DNA of 64,000 bases, from assembly GCA_022822665.1 (NCBI GenBank), contig JAJEAR010000082.1, positions 121,380 through 185,379 on the forward strand, in the 5' to 3' direction. Position numbers and translations under genes: made by a program. Under the pieces are notes generated by a model. The model made no database searches. It saw only the letters and a list, made by a program, of their open reading frames with translations, and was not told the origin of the DNA. The DNA is from Alphaproteobacteria bacterium (GTDB taxonomy: Bacteria; Pseudomonadota; Alphaproteobacteria; Thalassobaculales; Thalassobaculaceae). This document shows, one piece after another, positions 25,568 through 34,983 of the stretch (positions within the stretch are counted from its first letter, which is position 1; every line of letters begins with the position of its first letter).

Positions 25568-26642
25568 GGCGAACCGCCTCCGCCAGGGTCATGGCCTCGA
25601 GCTCGACCTCGACCGCCTTGCGGCCGGTGAGTGCGAGGTCGAGGGCGAGCGCGGGCGGCGTGGGGGTGCGGCGGGACTGGCAGTGGGCGATGATGGCCCA
25701 GCGGGTCGCTGCCACCGCCTCCCAGAATGCGATCACGTCCCGGTCTGCCGGCCCGGCTCCCGCGTCCTCATATCCCCGCTCGAGTTCGCGGCGCCCGGCA
25801 AGGCCGCCTGCTTCCCGGTCATCAGCGCCATGGCGCCAGCACCGGGAGCAAAACCACCCGATATCCTCCATCGGGTCGCTCCAGCCCGCGAACTCCCAGT
25901 CGAGCACTGCCGTGATGGTGTCGTCGGCGACCATGATGTTGCCGATCCGGTAGTCGCCGTGACACAGCACCACCGGCCTGCCCCTCGGAGCGGAACGACG
26001 CAATTGCCTGAGCGCCCACTCGAGCGCCGGCAGCGGTTCGGGCAGGGTACCAAGTTCGCGCTCGAGGGTTTCGAGACGATGCAGTGCCGGGTCCTCCGGC
26101 ACTCGGGCAAGGCAGTCGGGCCGTCGACCGCAGGCGATGGTATCGGGTGTGACCCGGTGCAGGATCGCAAGCTGCCGCCCGGCCTCGCGCACCAGAGTCG
26201 CGCGCGTGCCGGCAGCAAGACGACCGTGCACGAGGGCGTCCGGATCGGTGGTTCCCGCAACGCGGCGCATCACGTATCCGGGTCTGCCGTCGACCGACCC
26301 GTCAGCGTCGAGGAACAGGGGTTCGGCGACGGAAACGCCCGCGGCATGCACGAGGCGCTGAACGGCGCATTCGCCGGCCCGGCCAATCCCCTGCGGCAAC
26401 CTGCACGCCGGGTCCATGCGAAAGACCAGACGATGGGAGCCCGGCAGCGTTCCTCCCGTGAATTCGGCGTCGAAGCCCCAGGTCTCCTGGATGGCGCCGC
26501 CGGCCAGGCGCTCGCAGTCCCCGATCCCGACCCGGTCCGCACCGGTCCGGACCCGAAGCCAGCGTGCGAGTGCGCCGGCGTCGGGACCCTGGTTCGCGGG
26601 CGGCAGGGGACCGGAAGCCGGTCCGCCGCCGCGTGTGATCAT
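25560..26642 (-). CDS. Phosphotransferase family protein (APH/ACAD10-like kinase)
   Basis: A 360-residue aminoglycoside-phosphotransferase-fold kinase. The catalytic loop is VLCHGDYRIGNIMV (aspartate base, asparagine metal ligand) and the DFG-equivalent is AVLDWEFAGWSDPMEDIGWF. With an acyl-CoA dehydrogenase next door it resembles the two-enzyme ACAD10/11 system, which phosphorylates 4-hydroxyacyl-CoA before elimination; that role is inferred. Its ATG overlaps the acyl-CoA dehydrogenase stop by four bases, and DUF6285 overlaps its own end. Confidence 0.85.
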   Translation of the reverse strand: MITRGGGPASGPLPPANQGPDAGALARWLRVRTGADRVGIGDCERLAGGAIQETWGFDAEFTGGTLPGSHRLVFRMDPACRLPQGIGRAGECAVQRLVHAAGVSVAEPLFLDADGSVDGRPGYVMRRVAGTTDPDALVHGRLAAGTRATLVREAGRQLAILHRVTPDTIACGRRPDCLARVPEDPALHRLETLERELGTLPEPLPALEWALRQLRRSAPRGRPVVLCHGDYRIGNIMVADDTITAVLDWEFAGWSDPMEDIGWFCSRCWRHGADDREAGGLAGRRELERGYEDAGAGPADRDVIAFWEAVAATRWAIIAHCQSRRTPTPPALALDLALTGRKAVEVELEAMTLAEAVRRG

Positions 26643-27844
26643 CCCATGCCCCAGGCCCAGAAATCGTTCCCCTCGGTGCGGTAGAACCGGGCAAGAACCA
26701 TCTTGTGGACCTCGGATGCGCCGTCAACCAGGCGGGCCTGGCGAGCGTAGCGGTAGATCCACTCCAGCGGCGTGTCCTTCGAATACCCGCGCGCGCCGTT
26801 CAGCTGAAGCGCCGTGTCAACGGCACGGTGCAGGGTGTCGGCCACATGGTTCTTGGCCATGGAGACCTCCTTGCGGGCGAAGTCGCCGCCGGCGAGTTTC
26901 CACGCCGCCCGCATGGTGATCAGACGACCCATCTCGATGTCGGCGGCCACGCCGCCCAGCATCTGCTGAACGCTCTCGCGGTCGGCGAGGGTCACGCCGA
27001 AGCCCTGGCGCCTCTCCACGTACTCCTGGGCGATCTCCATGCACCGCTTGGAAAGGCCCAGCCAGCGCATGCAGTGGGTGAGCCGGGCGGTGCCGAGCCT
27101 GATCTGGGTCAGTTTGAGCCCGTCTCCCACCTCCATGATCCGGTCGGCGTCATCGATTTCCAGGCCGTCGAACCGGAGTTCGCAGTGGCCGCCATGCTCC
27201 TCCGGGCCCATGATCTCGATGCGCCTCACGATCTCCCAACCCGGCTGGTCGCGATGGAACATGAAGGCGGTCAGCCCCCGCCTGGGATCGTCGGAGGTTC
27301 GGGCCATCAGGATGAAGTGCCTGGCCGATTCGGCGCCGGTGATGAACCACTTGTGGCCGGTAATCCGCCAGCGGGAATTGCCGAGCGGTTCCGCCTTCGT
27401 CTGCATCATCGACGGATCGGAACCCGAGCCCGGATGAGGCTCGGTCATCACGAAGGACGAGCGGGCGGTCCCGTCGATGATCGGCTGCAGCCACCGGTCC
27501 TTCTGTTCCTCGGTTGCGACGCGGTTCAGCACGAACATGTTGCCGTCGTCGGGTGCGGCGCAGTTGAAACAGACGGGACCGAAGATGGACCGGTTCATTT
27601 CCTCGTAGGCGGCGGCCATGCCGACCTGGTCGAAACCGAGGCCGCCACGCTCGCGCGGCATCTGCGGGGCCCACAGGCCGGCGGCCTTGACCTTTGCCTG
27701 CACGGCCTGCAGCGGTTCGGCGGCGATGTTCTCGTGCGCGTCGTAGTTGGCGCGGTCGGCCTCCAGCGGCAGGATGTGTTCGGCGACGAAGTCGTGCACC
27801 GCCCGGCGATAGTCCTCGATCTGCGCCGGCAGCGTGAAATCCAT
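26639..27844 (-). CDS. Acyl-CoA dehydrogenase family protein
   Basis: A 401-residue flavoprotein with N-terminal helices (MDFTLPAQIEDYRRAVHDFV), the FAD/substrate segment SSFVMTEPHPGSGSDPS, a middle beta domain (ITGHKWFITGAESARHFILM) and the C-terminal helix pair ending RLVDGASEVHKMVLARF. It would oxidise an acyl-CoA in the alpha-beta position or remove a phosphorylated hydroxyl together with the adjacent kinase. It is the first gene of the ACAD-kinase-DUF6285 triad. The usual C-terminal catalytic glutamate is not obvious, as in ACAD10/11-like members. Confidence 0.9.
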   Translation of the reverse strand: MDFTLPAQIEDYRRAVHDFVAEHILPLEADRANYDAHENIAAEPLQAVQAKVKAAGLWAPQMPRERGGLGFDQVGMAAAYEEMNRSIFGPVCFNCAAPDDGNMFVLNRVATEEQKDRWLQPIIDGTARSSFVMTEPHPGSGSDPSMMQTKAEPLGNSRWRITGHKWFITGAESARHFILMARTSDDPRRGLTAFMFHRDQPGWEIVRRIEIMGPEEHGGHCELRFDGLEIDDADRIMEVGDGLKLTQIRLGTARLTHCMRWLGLSKRCMEIAQEYVERRQGFGVTLADRESVQQMLGGVAADIEMGRLITMRAAWKLAGGDFARKEVSMAKNHVADTLHRAVDTALQLNGARGYSKDTPLEWIYRYARQARLVDGASEVHKMVLARFYRTEGNDFWAWGMG

Positions 27845-27877
27845 GGCAATGTCCCGTGTGTCGGATGGGAGTCGCCG

Positions 27878-28840
27878 TCAGGCGACCTTGCGGTAGACGG
27901 TCTCGGCGTTGAGGCCCGCTTCACCCATCAGGGCCCCGATCCGTGCGATTTCAGCCGCTGGCAGCTTGACCAGCGGAGGACGGACGTGTGCCGGCGGCAG
28001 CCGGCCGAGGTGATGCAGCGCTTCCTTCATCCGATTGTGCATGTCGAGGAAAGGCGGATCGTAGAACGCCCGGACTGTCGGGTGGATCCGGTCGTTGATT
28101 CGACGCGCCTCCTCGAGGTCTCCGTCCCGGAAGGCGCGGAACAGGGCGACCTGAAGGTTGGCAATGACGCTGCCAGCGCCCGAGAGCAGTCCGTCGCACC
28201 CCTGGACCAGCGAAGACAGCAGCCAGGCGCTGTGGGTTGACAGCACCCGGACCGGGGTGTTGAGGCCGCGCAGTTCCCGGATGTGGCGTTCGTGCTGCAG
28301 CGGGTCGTTGCACCAGTCCTTGATGGCGCGGATCTGGGGGACCCGGCGGCAGACCTCGAGCAGGGTATCGACCGGGTAGCCGAGACCGGAGGCAAGCGGG
28401 TACTGGAACAGGATCAGCGGCAGGTCGGTCGCTTCGGCGATGGTCTCGAAATGCCGCACCGCCATGTCCGGACGCAGTTGCCCGCCCATCGCCATGCTGT
28501 TCGGCGGGAAGACCAGCAGGCAGGATGCCCCGCCGTCCCGGGCCTGTCGCGCAAGACGCGCGCCGGTCAGTGAGCCGTCGGCATAGATGCCATGGACCAG
28601 TGGCAGCCGGTCACCGATCTCGTCGAGCGCGATGTCCATGCACCGCGCCTGCTCGTCGGCGGTGAGCGCGTGGACCTCCATCGAATGGGCGTTGACCGTG
28701 ATGGCGGAGATTCCCTCGATCGCTGCGAGGTCCTGCAGGTGACTTCGGAAGGCCGGTTCGTCGATCTCGAGCCCGGAATCGAAGGGAAGAAGGCAGGCCG
28801 GTATCACCCCGCGGGGTTCGAAGGGCATCCGTATCGTCAT
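27878..28840 (-). CDS. Dihydrodipicolinate synthase/N-acetylneuraminate lyase family protein
   Basis: A 320-residue class I aldolase of the DapA/NanA family. The Schiff-base lysine is in PQIRAIKDWCND and the tyrosine in LILFQYPLASGLG. The family condenses or cleaves 2-keto acids; the biosynthetic DapA is unlikely because the gene sits among catabolic genes and the N-terminal active-site sequence is divergent. It may be a keto-deoxy sugar-acid lyase. GGGAGAG lies six bases before the ATG at 28840; a GTG two codons earlier is less well placed. It precedes the acyl-CoA dehydrogenase gene by 33 bases. Confidence 0.85.
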   Translation of the reverse strand: MTIRMPFEPRGVIPACLLPFDSGLEIDEPAFRSHLQDLAAIEGISAITVNAHSMEVHALTADEQARCMDIALDEIGDRLPLVHGIYADGSLTGARLARQARDGGASCLLVFPPNSMAMGGQLRPDMAVRHFETIAEATDLPLILFQYPLASGLGYPVDTLLEVCRRVPQIRAIKDWCNDPLQHERHIRELRGLNTPVRVLSTHSAWLLSSLVQGCDGLLSGAGSVIANLQVALFRAFRDGDLEEARRINDRIHPTVRAFYDPPFLDMHNRMKEALHHLGRLPPAHVRPPLVKLPAAEIARIGALMGEAGLNAETVYRKVA

Positions 28841-29025
28841 TCGCACTCTCCCTGCTCATGGGCTGGCAACACCTTTGCCTGATTTTGGCCCGATTGTCGC
28901 AAAAGGCAAGCCGGGTCGCCATGCACGGACAGGGCCATTGTGCGCTGCAGCATGAATCGGCTTGTATCGAACCGGCAGGTGTGGGACAGGGGTATCGCCA
29001 AGGCAACGGAAACGGACCCTGACCC

Positions 29026-30252
29026 GTGCTCTACTCGATGTACGAAACCAGCCGCCTGATGTTCACGCCGCTGCGCATGGCTGCCCGATCTTCCCGTGCG
29101 TTGGCCGGCCACGCGGCACCGTTCCTGTTCGAGGGCAACGGTAGTCGCATGGCGGATGCGGCGCTCGAGATCTTCGATGATGCGCTGAGAGACCGGAAAC
29201 GGCCGGAATGGGGTCTTGATGCGACCGAGATCGACGGCGAACCGGTGGATGTCTTCATCGAGACGGTAGCGGAGCGGCCGTTCTGTTCCCTGATCCGGTT
29301 CCGCCGCCGGATCGGGCGCGATGATCCGAAGGTCCTGATCGTCGCCCCGCTCTCGGGGCATTTTGCGACCCTGCTGCGCGACACGGTCCGCAGACTGCTG
29401 CCCGCGCACGACATCTACATCACCGAGTGGAAGGACGCCTCCACCGTGTCGTTGCTGGAAGGCGGCTTCGATCTCGACGACTATCTCGAGTACCTGCTTG
29501 ACTTCATGCGGATCGCGGGACCCGGTCACTCGGTGATTGCCGTGTGCCAGCCGGCGCCGATTGTCGTCGCGGCCACCTCCCTGCTGGCCCAGTGGCAGGA
29601 CCCGGCCCAGCCGGCCGCCATGGTACTGATGGGCGGCCCGATTGATACCGCCGCATCCGAGACCATGCCGACCCGGCTTGCCAACGAGCGTTCGATGAGC
29701 TGGTTCGAGACCCGGTGCATCACCCTCGTCCCGCCGATGTATCCCGGGGCGGCGCGACGGGTGTATCCCGGATTCCTGCAGCTCGGCGCCTTCATTGCGA
29801 TGAACGCCGATCGGCACCTCGACGCTCACATGCGCATGTTCAATCACCTGGTCACCGGGGACGGGGAATCCGCCGAGGCGCATCGCGCGTTCTACGACGA
29901 ATACCTTGCGGTGATGGACGTGACGGCCGACTACTACCTCCAGACACTGAAGCGGGTGTTCCGGGAGCGCTGGCTTGCGACCAACAGGTTCGTGTGGCGT
30001 GGCAACGAGGTGCGGCCCGACGCGATCACGCGTACGGCGCTGATGACGGTGGAGGGAGAGCTCGACGATATCTCCGGCCCGGGCCAGACGGCGGCGGCGC
30101 ACGCGATCTGTCGCGGCATTCCGGAACACCGGCACCGCACCCTCCTGCAGCAGGGCGTGGGCCACTACGGTATCTTCAACGGGCGGCGGTGGCGCAACGA
30201 GATTGCGCCCAGGATTACCGAGTTCATCCGCGACAACCGGGATTCGGCGTAA
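29026..30252 (+). CDS. phaZ: Intracellular polyhydroxyalkanoate depolymerase (PhaZ family)
   Basis: A 408-residue alpha/beta hydrolase of the intracellular PHA depolymerase family, which mobilises stored polyester granules. The nucleophile is a cysteine in VIAVCQPAPIV instead of the usual serine, typical of this family; the acid is in GELDDISGPGQT and the histidine in GVGHYGIFNGRRW. The family N-terminus MLYxxYE is matched by MLYSMYETS, which supports the GTG at 29026 over the ATG at 29038. It is divergent from the DapA-family gene. Its presence predicts that the organism stores PHA. Confidence 0.88.
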   Translation: MLYSMYETSRLMFTPLRMAARSSRALAGHAAPFLFEGNGSRMADAALEIFDDALRDRKRPEWGLDATEIDGEPVDVFIETVAERPFCSLIRFRRRIGRDDPKVLIVAPLSGHFATLLRDTVRRLLPAHDIYITEWKDASTVSLLEGGFDLDDYLEYLLDFMRIAGPGHSVIAVCQPAPIVVAATSLLAQWQDPAQPAAMVLMGGPIDTAASETMPTRLANERSMSWFETRCITLVPPMYPGAARRVYPGFLQLGAFIAMNADRHLDAHMRMFNHLVTGDGESAEAHRAFYDEYLAVMDVTADYYLQTLKRVFRERWLATNRFVWRGNEVRPDAITRTALMTVEGELDDISGPGQTAAAHAICRGIPEHRHRTLLQQGVGHYGIFNGRRWRNEIAPRITEFIRDNRDSA

Positions 30253-30396
30253 CCCCCCGGACAGCGTCGGAGCAAGTGGGCCGCCGTGGGCACGATGGTC
30301 AGCTGCCGGGCCTGCGGGTCCGGTGGCCGTATCGAGCCGGTCAGGCAGCGGTTTCGCGAACCGGTCGGGTACGAGGTGCTGTCCCCCTGATCCGGT

Positions 30397-31980
30397 TCAG
30401 GGGTCGCCCGGTTTCCAGTGACCGATCAGGATACCGCGGCTTTCTGCTCCCGGCAGGGCGCGGATGCGATCGTCTGACACGGTGACCCGCAGGCGGCGCC
30501 CGCGCATCCACGCAAACAGTTTCTCGTGCAGCTCGCCGCGAACTGCCGCGTGCTCGGGACAGGCGCCAAGGTCATGGAACTCCTGCGGATCGCGTTCCAG
30601 GTCGTAGAGCTGCGGGCGGAATGCCTGGTGCAGGATGTACTTCCAGCGCCGGGTGCGAACCATGAAAGCCCGCGCGTCCCAGGGCTCGACCCCGAGGTCG
30701 GCGCGGGCGCGGCGTCCCGACCAGTCGCTTTCGGTGATCACATGGTCGCGCCACTCGGGCCTCGCGCCGTGCAGGAGAGGTACCAGGGACCGGCCTTCCA
30801 TCCAGTGCGCTTCCACCGCACCTCCCGCCGCCTCGACGAAGGTCGGCAGCAGGTCGACGGCCTCGACGAACCTGTCATCGAAGGTGCCCCGGGTTGCGTT
30901 CGCTTCGGCCCGGGGGTCGACGACGATCATCGGCAGGCGGATCGAGGGTTCGTGAAACAGGTCCTTTTCGCCCAGCCAGTGATCGCCCAGGTAGTCTCCA
31001 TGGTCCGAGGTGAACACGATCATCGTGTCGGAGAGCCGGTTCCGTTCCTCGAGGAACCGGACCATCCGGCCGACATGATGATCAATCTGGGCGACGAGAC
31101 CCATGTAGGCGGGAATGATGGTGTCGCGTGCGTCGGGCCGATTGAACAGGGTGCTGTCGGGGTGGCGCATGAAGGCGGCATGAACCGGGTGCGCCGCATT
31201 GCGTTCGGCGTGTGAGCGAACCACGGGAATGACCTGTCCGGGTTCGTACATCGAGGCCCAGGGTTCAGGCGCGACGTAGGGCCAGTGCGGCTTGATGTAT
31301 GACAGGTGCAGCAGCCAGGGTGCGTCTCCGGCCTCATCGATGAACCGCATGGCACGATCGGTCATGTAGGCGGTTTCGGAGTCCCGCTCCTCGACGCGGG
31401 CCGCTCCCCGCGAGTGGCCCCAGTACCAGCCGCTCAGGCTCTCGCCGTCGTCGCCTGTCGTCGAATTGGCCGCGGTGTGCCACGGATTGGCGCCGGTATG
31501 TCCGCGCTCGCGCAGGTAGGTGTTGTAGGCGAGCTCCGGGTCGACCGACATGTCCGGGTGCAGGCCGTCGTCGCGTTCCACCGGTTCGAAGCCGCATTCG
31601 GAAACCAGGACACCGAGATCGGAAACGGGATCGATGCCAAGCCGTGTCATGCCGTCACGGTCCGCCATCATGTGGGTCTTGCCGACCAGGACCGTGCGCC
31701 GGCCGAGCGCGCGCAGCCAGTCACCCATGGTCCGTTCATCGACCCGCAACGGGTAGTTGTTCCACGACGAACCGTGGGAGAACATGTAGCGCCCGGTATA
31801 GAACGACATCCGCGAGGGACCGCAGATCGGCGACTGGCAGTATGCCGAGTCGAACCGGACCCCGCGGCGTGCCAGGTCGTCAATGTGGGGCGTGCGCAGG
31901 TGCGGATGTCCGTAGCAGCCCAGGTAGTCCGCCCGGAGCTGGTCGCACATGATGAAGAGGATGTTCCTGACCTCGGCCAT
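30397..31980 (-). CDS. Sulfatase (formylglycine-type arylsulfatase/choline-sulfatase-like)
   Basis: A 527-residue sulfatase. The modification motif CGPSR within SPICGPSRMSFYTGRYM contains the cysteine that is converted to formylglycine. Metal ligands are near the N-terminus (FIMCDQLRADYLGCYGHP) and in IVFTSDHGDYLGDHWLGEKD. No signal peptide is seen, so it acts in the cytoplasm on an imported sulfate ester. A formylglycine-generating enzyme is needed and is not in the window. It lies 11 bases after the transketolase C-subunit gene on the same strand. Confidence 0.9.
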   Translation of the reverse strand: MAEVRNILFIMCDQLRADYLGCYGHPHLRTPHIDDLARRGVRFDSAYCQSPICGPSRMSFYTGRYMFSHGSSWNNYPLRVDERTMGDWLRALGRRTVLVGKTHMMADRDGMTRLGIDPVSDLGVLVSECGFEPVERDDGLHPDMSVDPELAYNTYLRERGHTGANPWHTAANSTTGDDGESLSGWYWGHSRGAARVEERDSETAYMTDRAMRFIDEAGDAPWLLHLSYIKPHWPYVAPEPWASMYEPGQVIPVVRSHAERNAAHPVHAAFMRHPDSTLFNRPDARDTIIPAYMGLVAQIDHHVGRMVRFLEERNRLSDTMIVFTSDHGDYLGDHWLGEKDLFHEPSIRLPMIVVDPRAEANATRGTFDDRFVEAVDLLPTFVEAAGGAVEAHWMEGRSLVPLLHGARPEWRDHVITESDWSGRRARADLGVEPWDARAFMVRTRRWKYILHQAFRPQLYDLERDPQEFHDLGACPEHAAVRGELHEKLFAWMRGRRLRVTVSDDRIRALPGAESRGILIGHWKPGDP

Positions 31981-31991
31981 GGATCGGCGCC

Positions 31992-32954
31992 TCAGGCGAC
32001 GAGTTCCCGGCAGGCACCGGCAATGGCCGCGGCGGTGAGGCCGTAGCGGGCGCGCACCTGATCGGTCGGCCCGACCACGGCAAAGCTGTCGGGCAGGGCC
32101 ACGAACCGCATCGGAACCGGGTGTTGGCGCGCCAGCAGTTCCGCCACCGCGCTGCCGAGCCCGCCGGGCAGCCTGTGTTCCTCCGCCGTCACGATCCTGC
32201 CGGTTTCGGCGGCGGCGGTGAGCACGGCATCATCGTCCAGCGGCTTGACGCTGTGCATGTTGATCACCCGGACCGAAAGGCCGGACGCGGCACAGTCCCG
32301 GGCGGCGGCCAGCGCTTCCGTGACCAGGCAACCGCAGGCGATGACGGTCACGTCCGACCCTTCCTCGAGCACCCGGGCCCTGCCGATTTCCGGGCGGGTG
32401 CCGGGCGGGGTCACCGGCGGTTCCGGGACCCTGCCGCCGAGGCGGACATAGACCGGCCCGTCTCGATCGGCCGCCGCAATGGTGAGCAGGTAGGCTTCCA
32501 TCGGGTCGGCCGGGACCAGGACCGTCATGTTGGGCATGGCACGCATCAGCGCCAGGTCCTCGACCGCGTGGTGGGTTCCGCCGGACACGCCGAGCGCGAT
32601 GCCCGAGCAGGCGGCGCCGATCACCACCGGCTGGCGCGCGTAGGCGACGTCGTTGCGCAGCTGTTCCATCGACCGGGCGGTGATGAACGGCGCATAGCCG
32701 CAGACATGGGGACGCATCCCGACGGTCGCGAGACCGCTCGCGATACCCATGGTGTTCTGCTCCGCGATCCCGGTCTCCAGCACCCGGTCCGGCGCATTCT
32801 GCATGAGCTCGCGCAATCCGATGAGATCGACCGTGTCGGCCGACAGCGCCACCACCCGGGGATCCTGCCTGGCCAGGTCGGTCACGGCGGCTCCGAATGC
32901 CAGGCGTGACTGGTCCTGGAATCGTGCCGACAGATCGTCATGCCCGACGCTCAC
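31992..32954 (-). CDS. Transketolase C-terminal subunit (split transketolase)
   Basis: A 320-residue protein equal to the pyrimidine-binding and C-terminal domains of transketolase. The segment VLETGIAEQNTMGIASGLA contains the glutamate that activates thiamine diphosphate, followed by FITARSMEQLRNDVAY. With the N-terminal subunit it would transfer two-carbon ketol units between sugar phosphates or a related substrate. No ATG suits; the GTG at 32954 overlaps the stop of the N-subunit gene by four bases (GTGA). Confidence 0.9.
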   Translation of the reverse strand: MSVGHDDLSARFQDQSRLAFGAAVTDLARQDPRVVALSADTVDLIGLRELMQNAPDRVLETGIAEQNTMGIASGLATVGMRPHVCGYAPFITARSMEQLRNDVAYARQPVVIGAACSGIALGVSGGTHHAVEDLALMRAMPNMTVLVPADPMEAYLLTIAAADRDGPVYVRLGGRVPEPPVTPPGTRPEIGRARVLEEGSDVTVIACGCLVTEALAAARDCAASGLSVRVINMHSVKPLDDDAVLTAAAETGRIVTAEEHRLPGGLGSAVAELLARQHPVPMRFVALPDSFAVVGPTDQVRARYGLTAAAIAGACRELVA

Positions 32955-33787
32955 GGCTCGCCTCCGAGTTCGGCCATCGCGCGCCGGTATACATCGTCGG
33001 GCACCGCGGTGCTGTGCCACAGGTAGCTGTCCTCAGCGAACGAGGTCCCCTTGCCCTTGACGGTATGCGCGATGATCACCGTCGGCCGGCTGTGCGAGCA
33101 GGGCAGCGCGTCCAGCGCGGTCACGATCTGCTCCATGTCGTGTCCGTCGATTTCCCGGACCTCCCAGCCGAAGGCGGCCCACTTGTCGGCCAGGGGTTCG
33201 ATACCCAGCATGGCATCGACATGGCCGCTCTGCTGGACCTTGTTGTAGTCCACTATCGCGGTCAGGGCGCTGGTCCCGTGATGGGCGGCCGCCATCGCCG
33301 CCTCCCAGTTCGACCCCTCCTGGAGTTCACCGTCGCCGATCATCACCACGGTGCGGAAGTTCCTGCCCTGCAGCCGGGCACCGAGCGCCATTCCAAGCCC
33401 GACCGAGAGGCCGTGTCCGAGTCCCCCGGTGCTCATCTCGACCCCCGCAAGAGTGATGTCCGGGTGCATGCCAAAGGGGGACTCGTACCCGTAGAACCGG
33501 TCGAGAAGGCTCTCGTCGCAAAACCCGGCCCGGACCAGTACCGCACCCAGTGCGGCATTGGCGTGCCCCTTCGACAGCACGAAACGGTCGCGGTCGGACC
33601 AGTCCGGTTCATCGGGACGGATGCGGAGGAACCGGAAGTACAGCGCCGCCAGCAGGTCCGCGGCCGAAAGCGAGCCGCCCATGTGTCCCGAACCGCCGGC
33701 CCGCAGCGCCCGCCAGATATTGCGCCTGATCGCCAGCGCCTCCGCCTCCAGCCGGCGCAGCATCGCCTGCCTGTTGCTTGTCGGCAT
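32951..33787 (-). CDS. Transketolase N-terminal subunit (split transketolase)
   Basis: A 278-residue protein equal to the thiamine-diphosphate-binding N-terminal domain. It shows GGSGHMGGSLSAADLLAALY, STGGLGHGLSVGLG and the GDG...N cofactor motif in MIGDGELQEGSNWEAAM. Split transketolases often work in catabolic clusters rather than the main pentose-phosphate pathway. The start is the ATG at 33787; a longer upstream frame crosses into the end of the GST gene, six bases away. Confidence 0.9.
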   Translation of the reverse strand: MPTSNRQAMLRRLEAEALAIRRNIWRALRAGGSGHMGGSLSAADLLAALYFRFLRIRPDEPDWSDRDRFVLSKGHANAALGAVLVRAGFCDESLLDRFYGYESPFGMHPDITLAGVEMSTGGLGHGLSVGLGMALGARLQGRNFRTVVMIGDGELQEGSNWEAAMAAAHHGTSALTAIVDYNKVQQSGHVDAMLGIEPLADKWAAFGWEVREIDGHDMEQIVTALDALPCSHSRPTVIIAHTVKGKGTSFAEDSYLWHSTAVPDDVYRRAMAELGGEP

Positions 33788-33792
33788 GGTGG

Positions 33793-34524
33793 TCACGGCT
33801 GGTCGTCGGGGACCGGCAGTGCGCGCTGGTTGTACATGATGGCGCGCATCCGGGACCGTTCCTCCTCGGTCAGGGTCGACGGGTCGACTGAAAGCCCGGA
33901 CCCCGCCTCCATGCCCGCCTTGACCGCGGGACGCTCGCCGAGTTCCTCGAACCAGCGCCGGAAATAGCGGAATTCCCCGATATCCTGTTGCTGGAACTTC
34001 CAGTTCACGCACCACGGGTAGCAGATCATGTCGGCGATCGTGTAGCTGTCACCGGCCACGTAGCGGTTGCGGTAGAGCTGGTTGTTCAGCACGCCGTACA
34101 GTCGGTTCGCCTCGTCGGTGAACCGGCGTACCGCGTAGGACTGGTCCCCCGCGTCCTCGCCGAGGCGCAGGAAGTGGCCGCACTCGCCGAGTTTGGGGCC
34201 CTGGTTTGCCATCTGCCAGTTGACCCACTGGTTGACCGTATGCCGCCCGCGCTGGTCGGACGGCAGGAACCGGCCGGCCTTTTCGGCCAGGTAGAGCATG
34301 ATCGCACCGGACTCGAAGATCGAAAGCGGCGGCCCGCCGTCCTCCGGCTCGGTGTCGACGATGGCCGGCATGCGGTGGTTCGGATTGATTTCCAGGAACT
34401 CGGGCTTGAACTGATCGCCCTGTCCGATCTGCACCGGCTTGATGGTGTAGGGCATGCCCAGTTCCTCAAGAAGGATCGTGACCTTCTTGCCGTTCGGAGT
34501 GGGCCAGTAATAGAGATCGATCAT
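33793..34524 (-). CDS. Glutathione S-transferase family protein (YfcG/YghU-like)
   Basis: A 243-residue GST. The thioredoxin-like N-terminal domain begins MIDLYYWPTPNGKKVTILLE, where Thr and Asn in PTPNGKK fit the nu-class (YfcG/YghU) active site. The cis-proline and glutathione-binding segment are NHRMPAIVD and IFESGAIMLYLAEKAG. The C-terminal helical domain follows. It may act as a disulfide-bond reductase or transferase. It precedes the split transketolase genes by a few bases, so it is probably co-transcribed with them. Confidence 0.9.
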   Translation of the reverse strand: MIDLYYWPTPNGKKVTILLEELGMPYTIKPVQIGQGDQFKPEFLEINPNHRMPAIVDTEPEDGGPPLSIFESGAIMLYLAEKAGRFLPSDQRGRHTVNQWVNWQMANQGPKLGECGHFLRLGEDAGDQSYAVRRFTDEANRLYGVLNNQLYRNRYVAGDSYTIADMICYPWCVNWKFQQQDIGEFRYFRRWFEELGERPAVKAGMEAGSGLSVDPSTLTEEERSRMRAIMYNQRALPVPDDQP

Positions 34525-34983
34525 CGAGAGTTTCCGCCGTGGATGAAGGGGGAAGGAACTCCGCTGGCATACATGCCGCGGGAGGCGGTTCCGATCCCGG
34601 CCCGGACCGCGCCGGTCCCATATCACGCCGGGTCCGGCGGTGTACACCGCCACGATCCAGATGGACACGGAGCGGAATAGCGCTTGTAACGACCCAGAAC
34701 GGGGCTCGTACGCAGGTGTGACCCGCGGCAGGACAGGGACCTTACAACAGGGGAGTGGCCATCCGGATCAGAAAGGGAAGCCGAAAACCGGAGCTGCCGG
34801 CGACTCCCGGCTCCCTCGACACGATTGCCTGCCGACGGTGCCCCATTATTCCATGGTTCTACATGTGCCGCTGAATGACCGGGATTCCTGACAGGCACAT
34901 CACCGCTGGTTTGTACCGACCGATTGCTCAACATCCCATTTCTTTCGTGCTACAAGGTGAGGCTCCTCTTGTCTGGAAGCGTG
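34525..34983. other. Intergenic border of the second accessory island
   Basis: About 460 bases between the divergent GST and AlbA_2 genes. The left half is GC-rich like the core; composition shifts to AT-richer sequence towards 34900. It should hold promoters for both genes, but no -35/-10 pair with good spacing is clear. An alternative start for the AlbA_2 protein at 34924 would use part of it. Confidence 0.35.
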
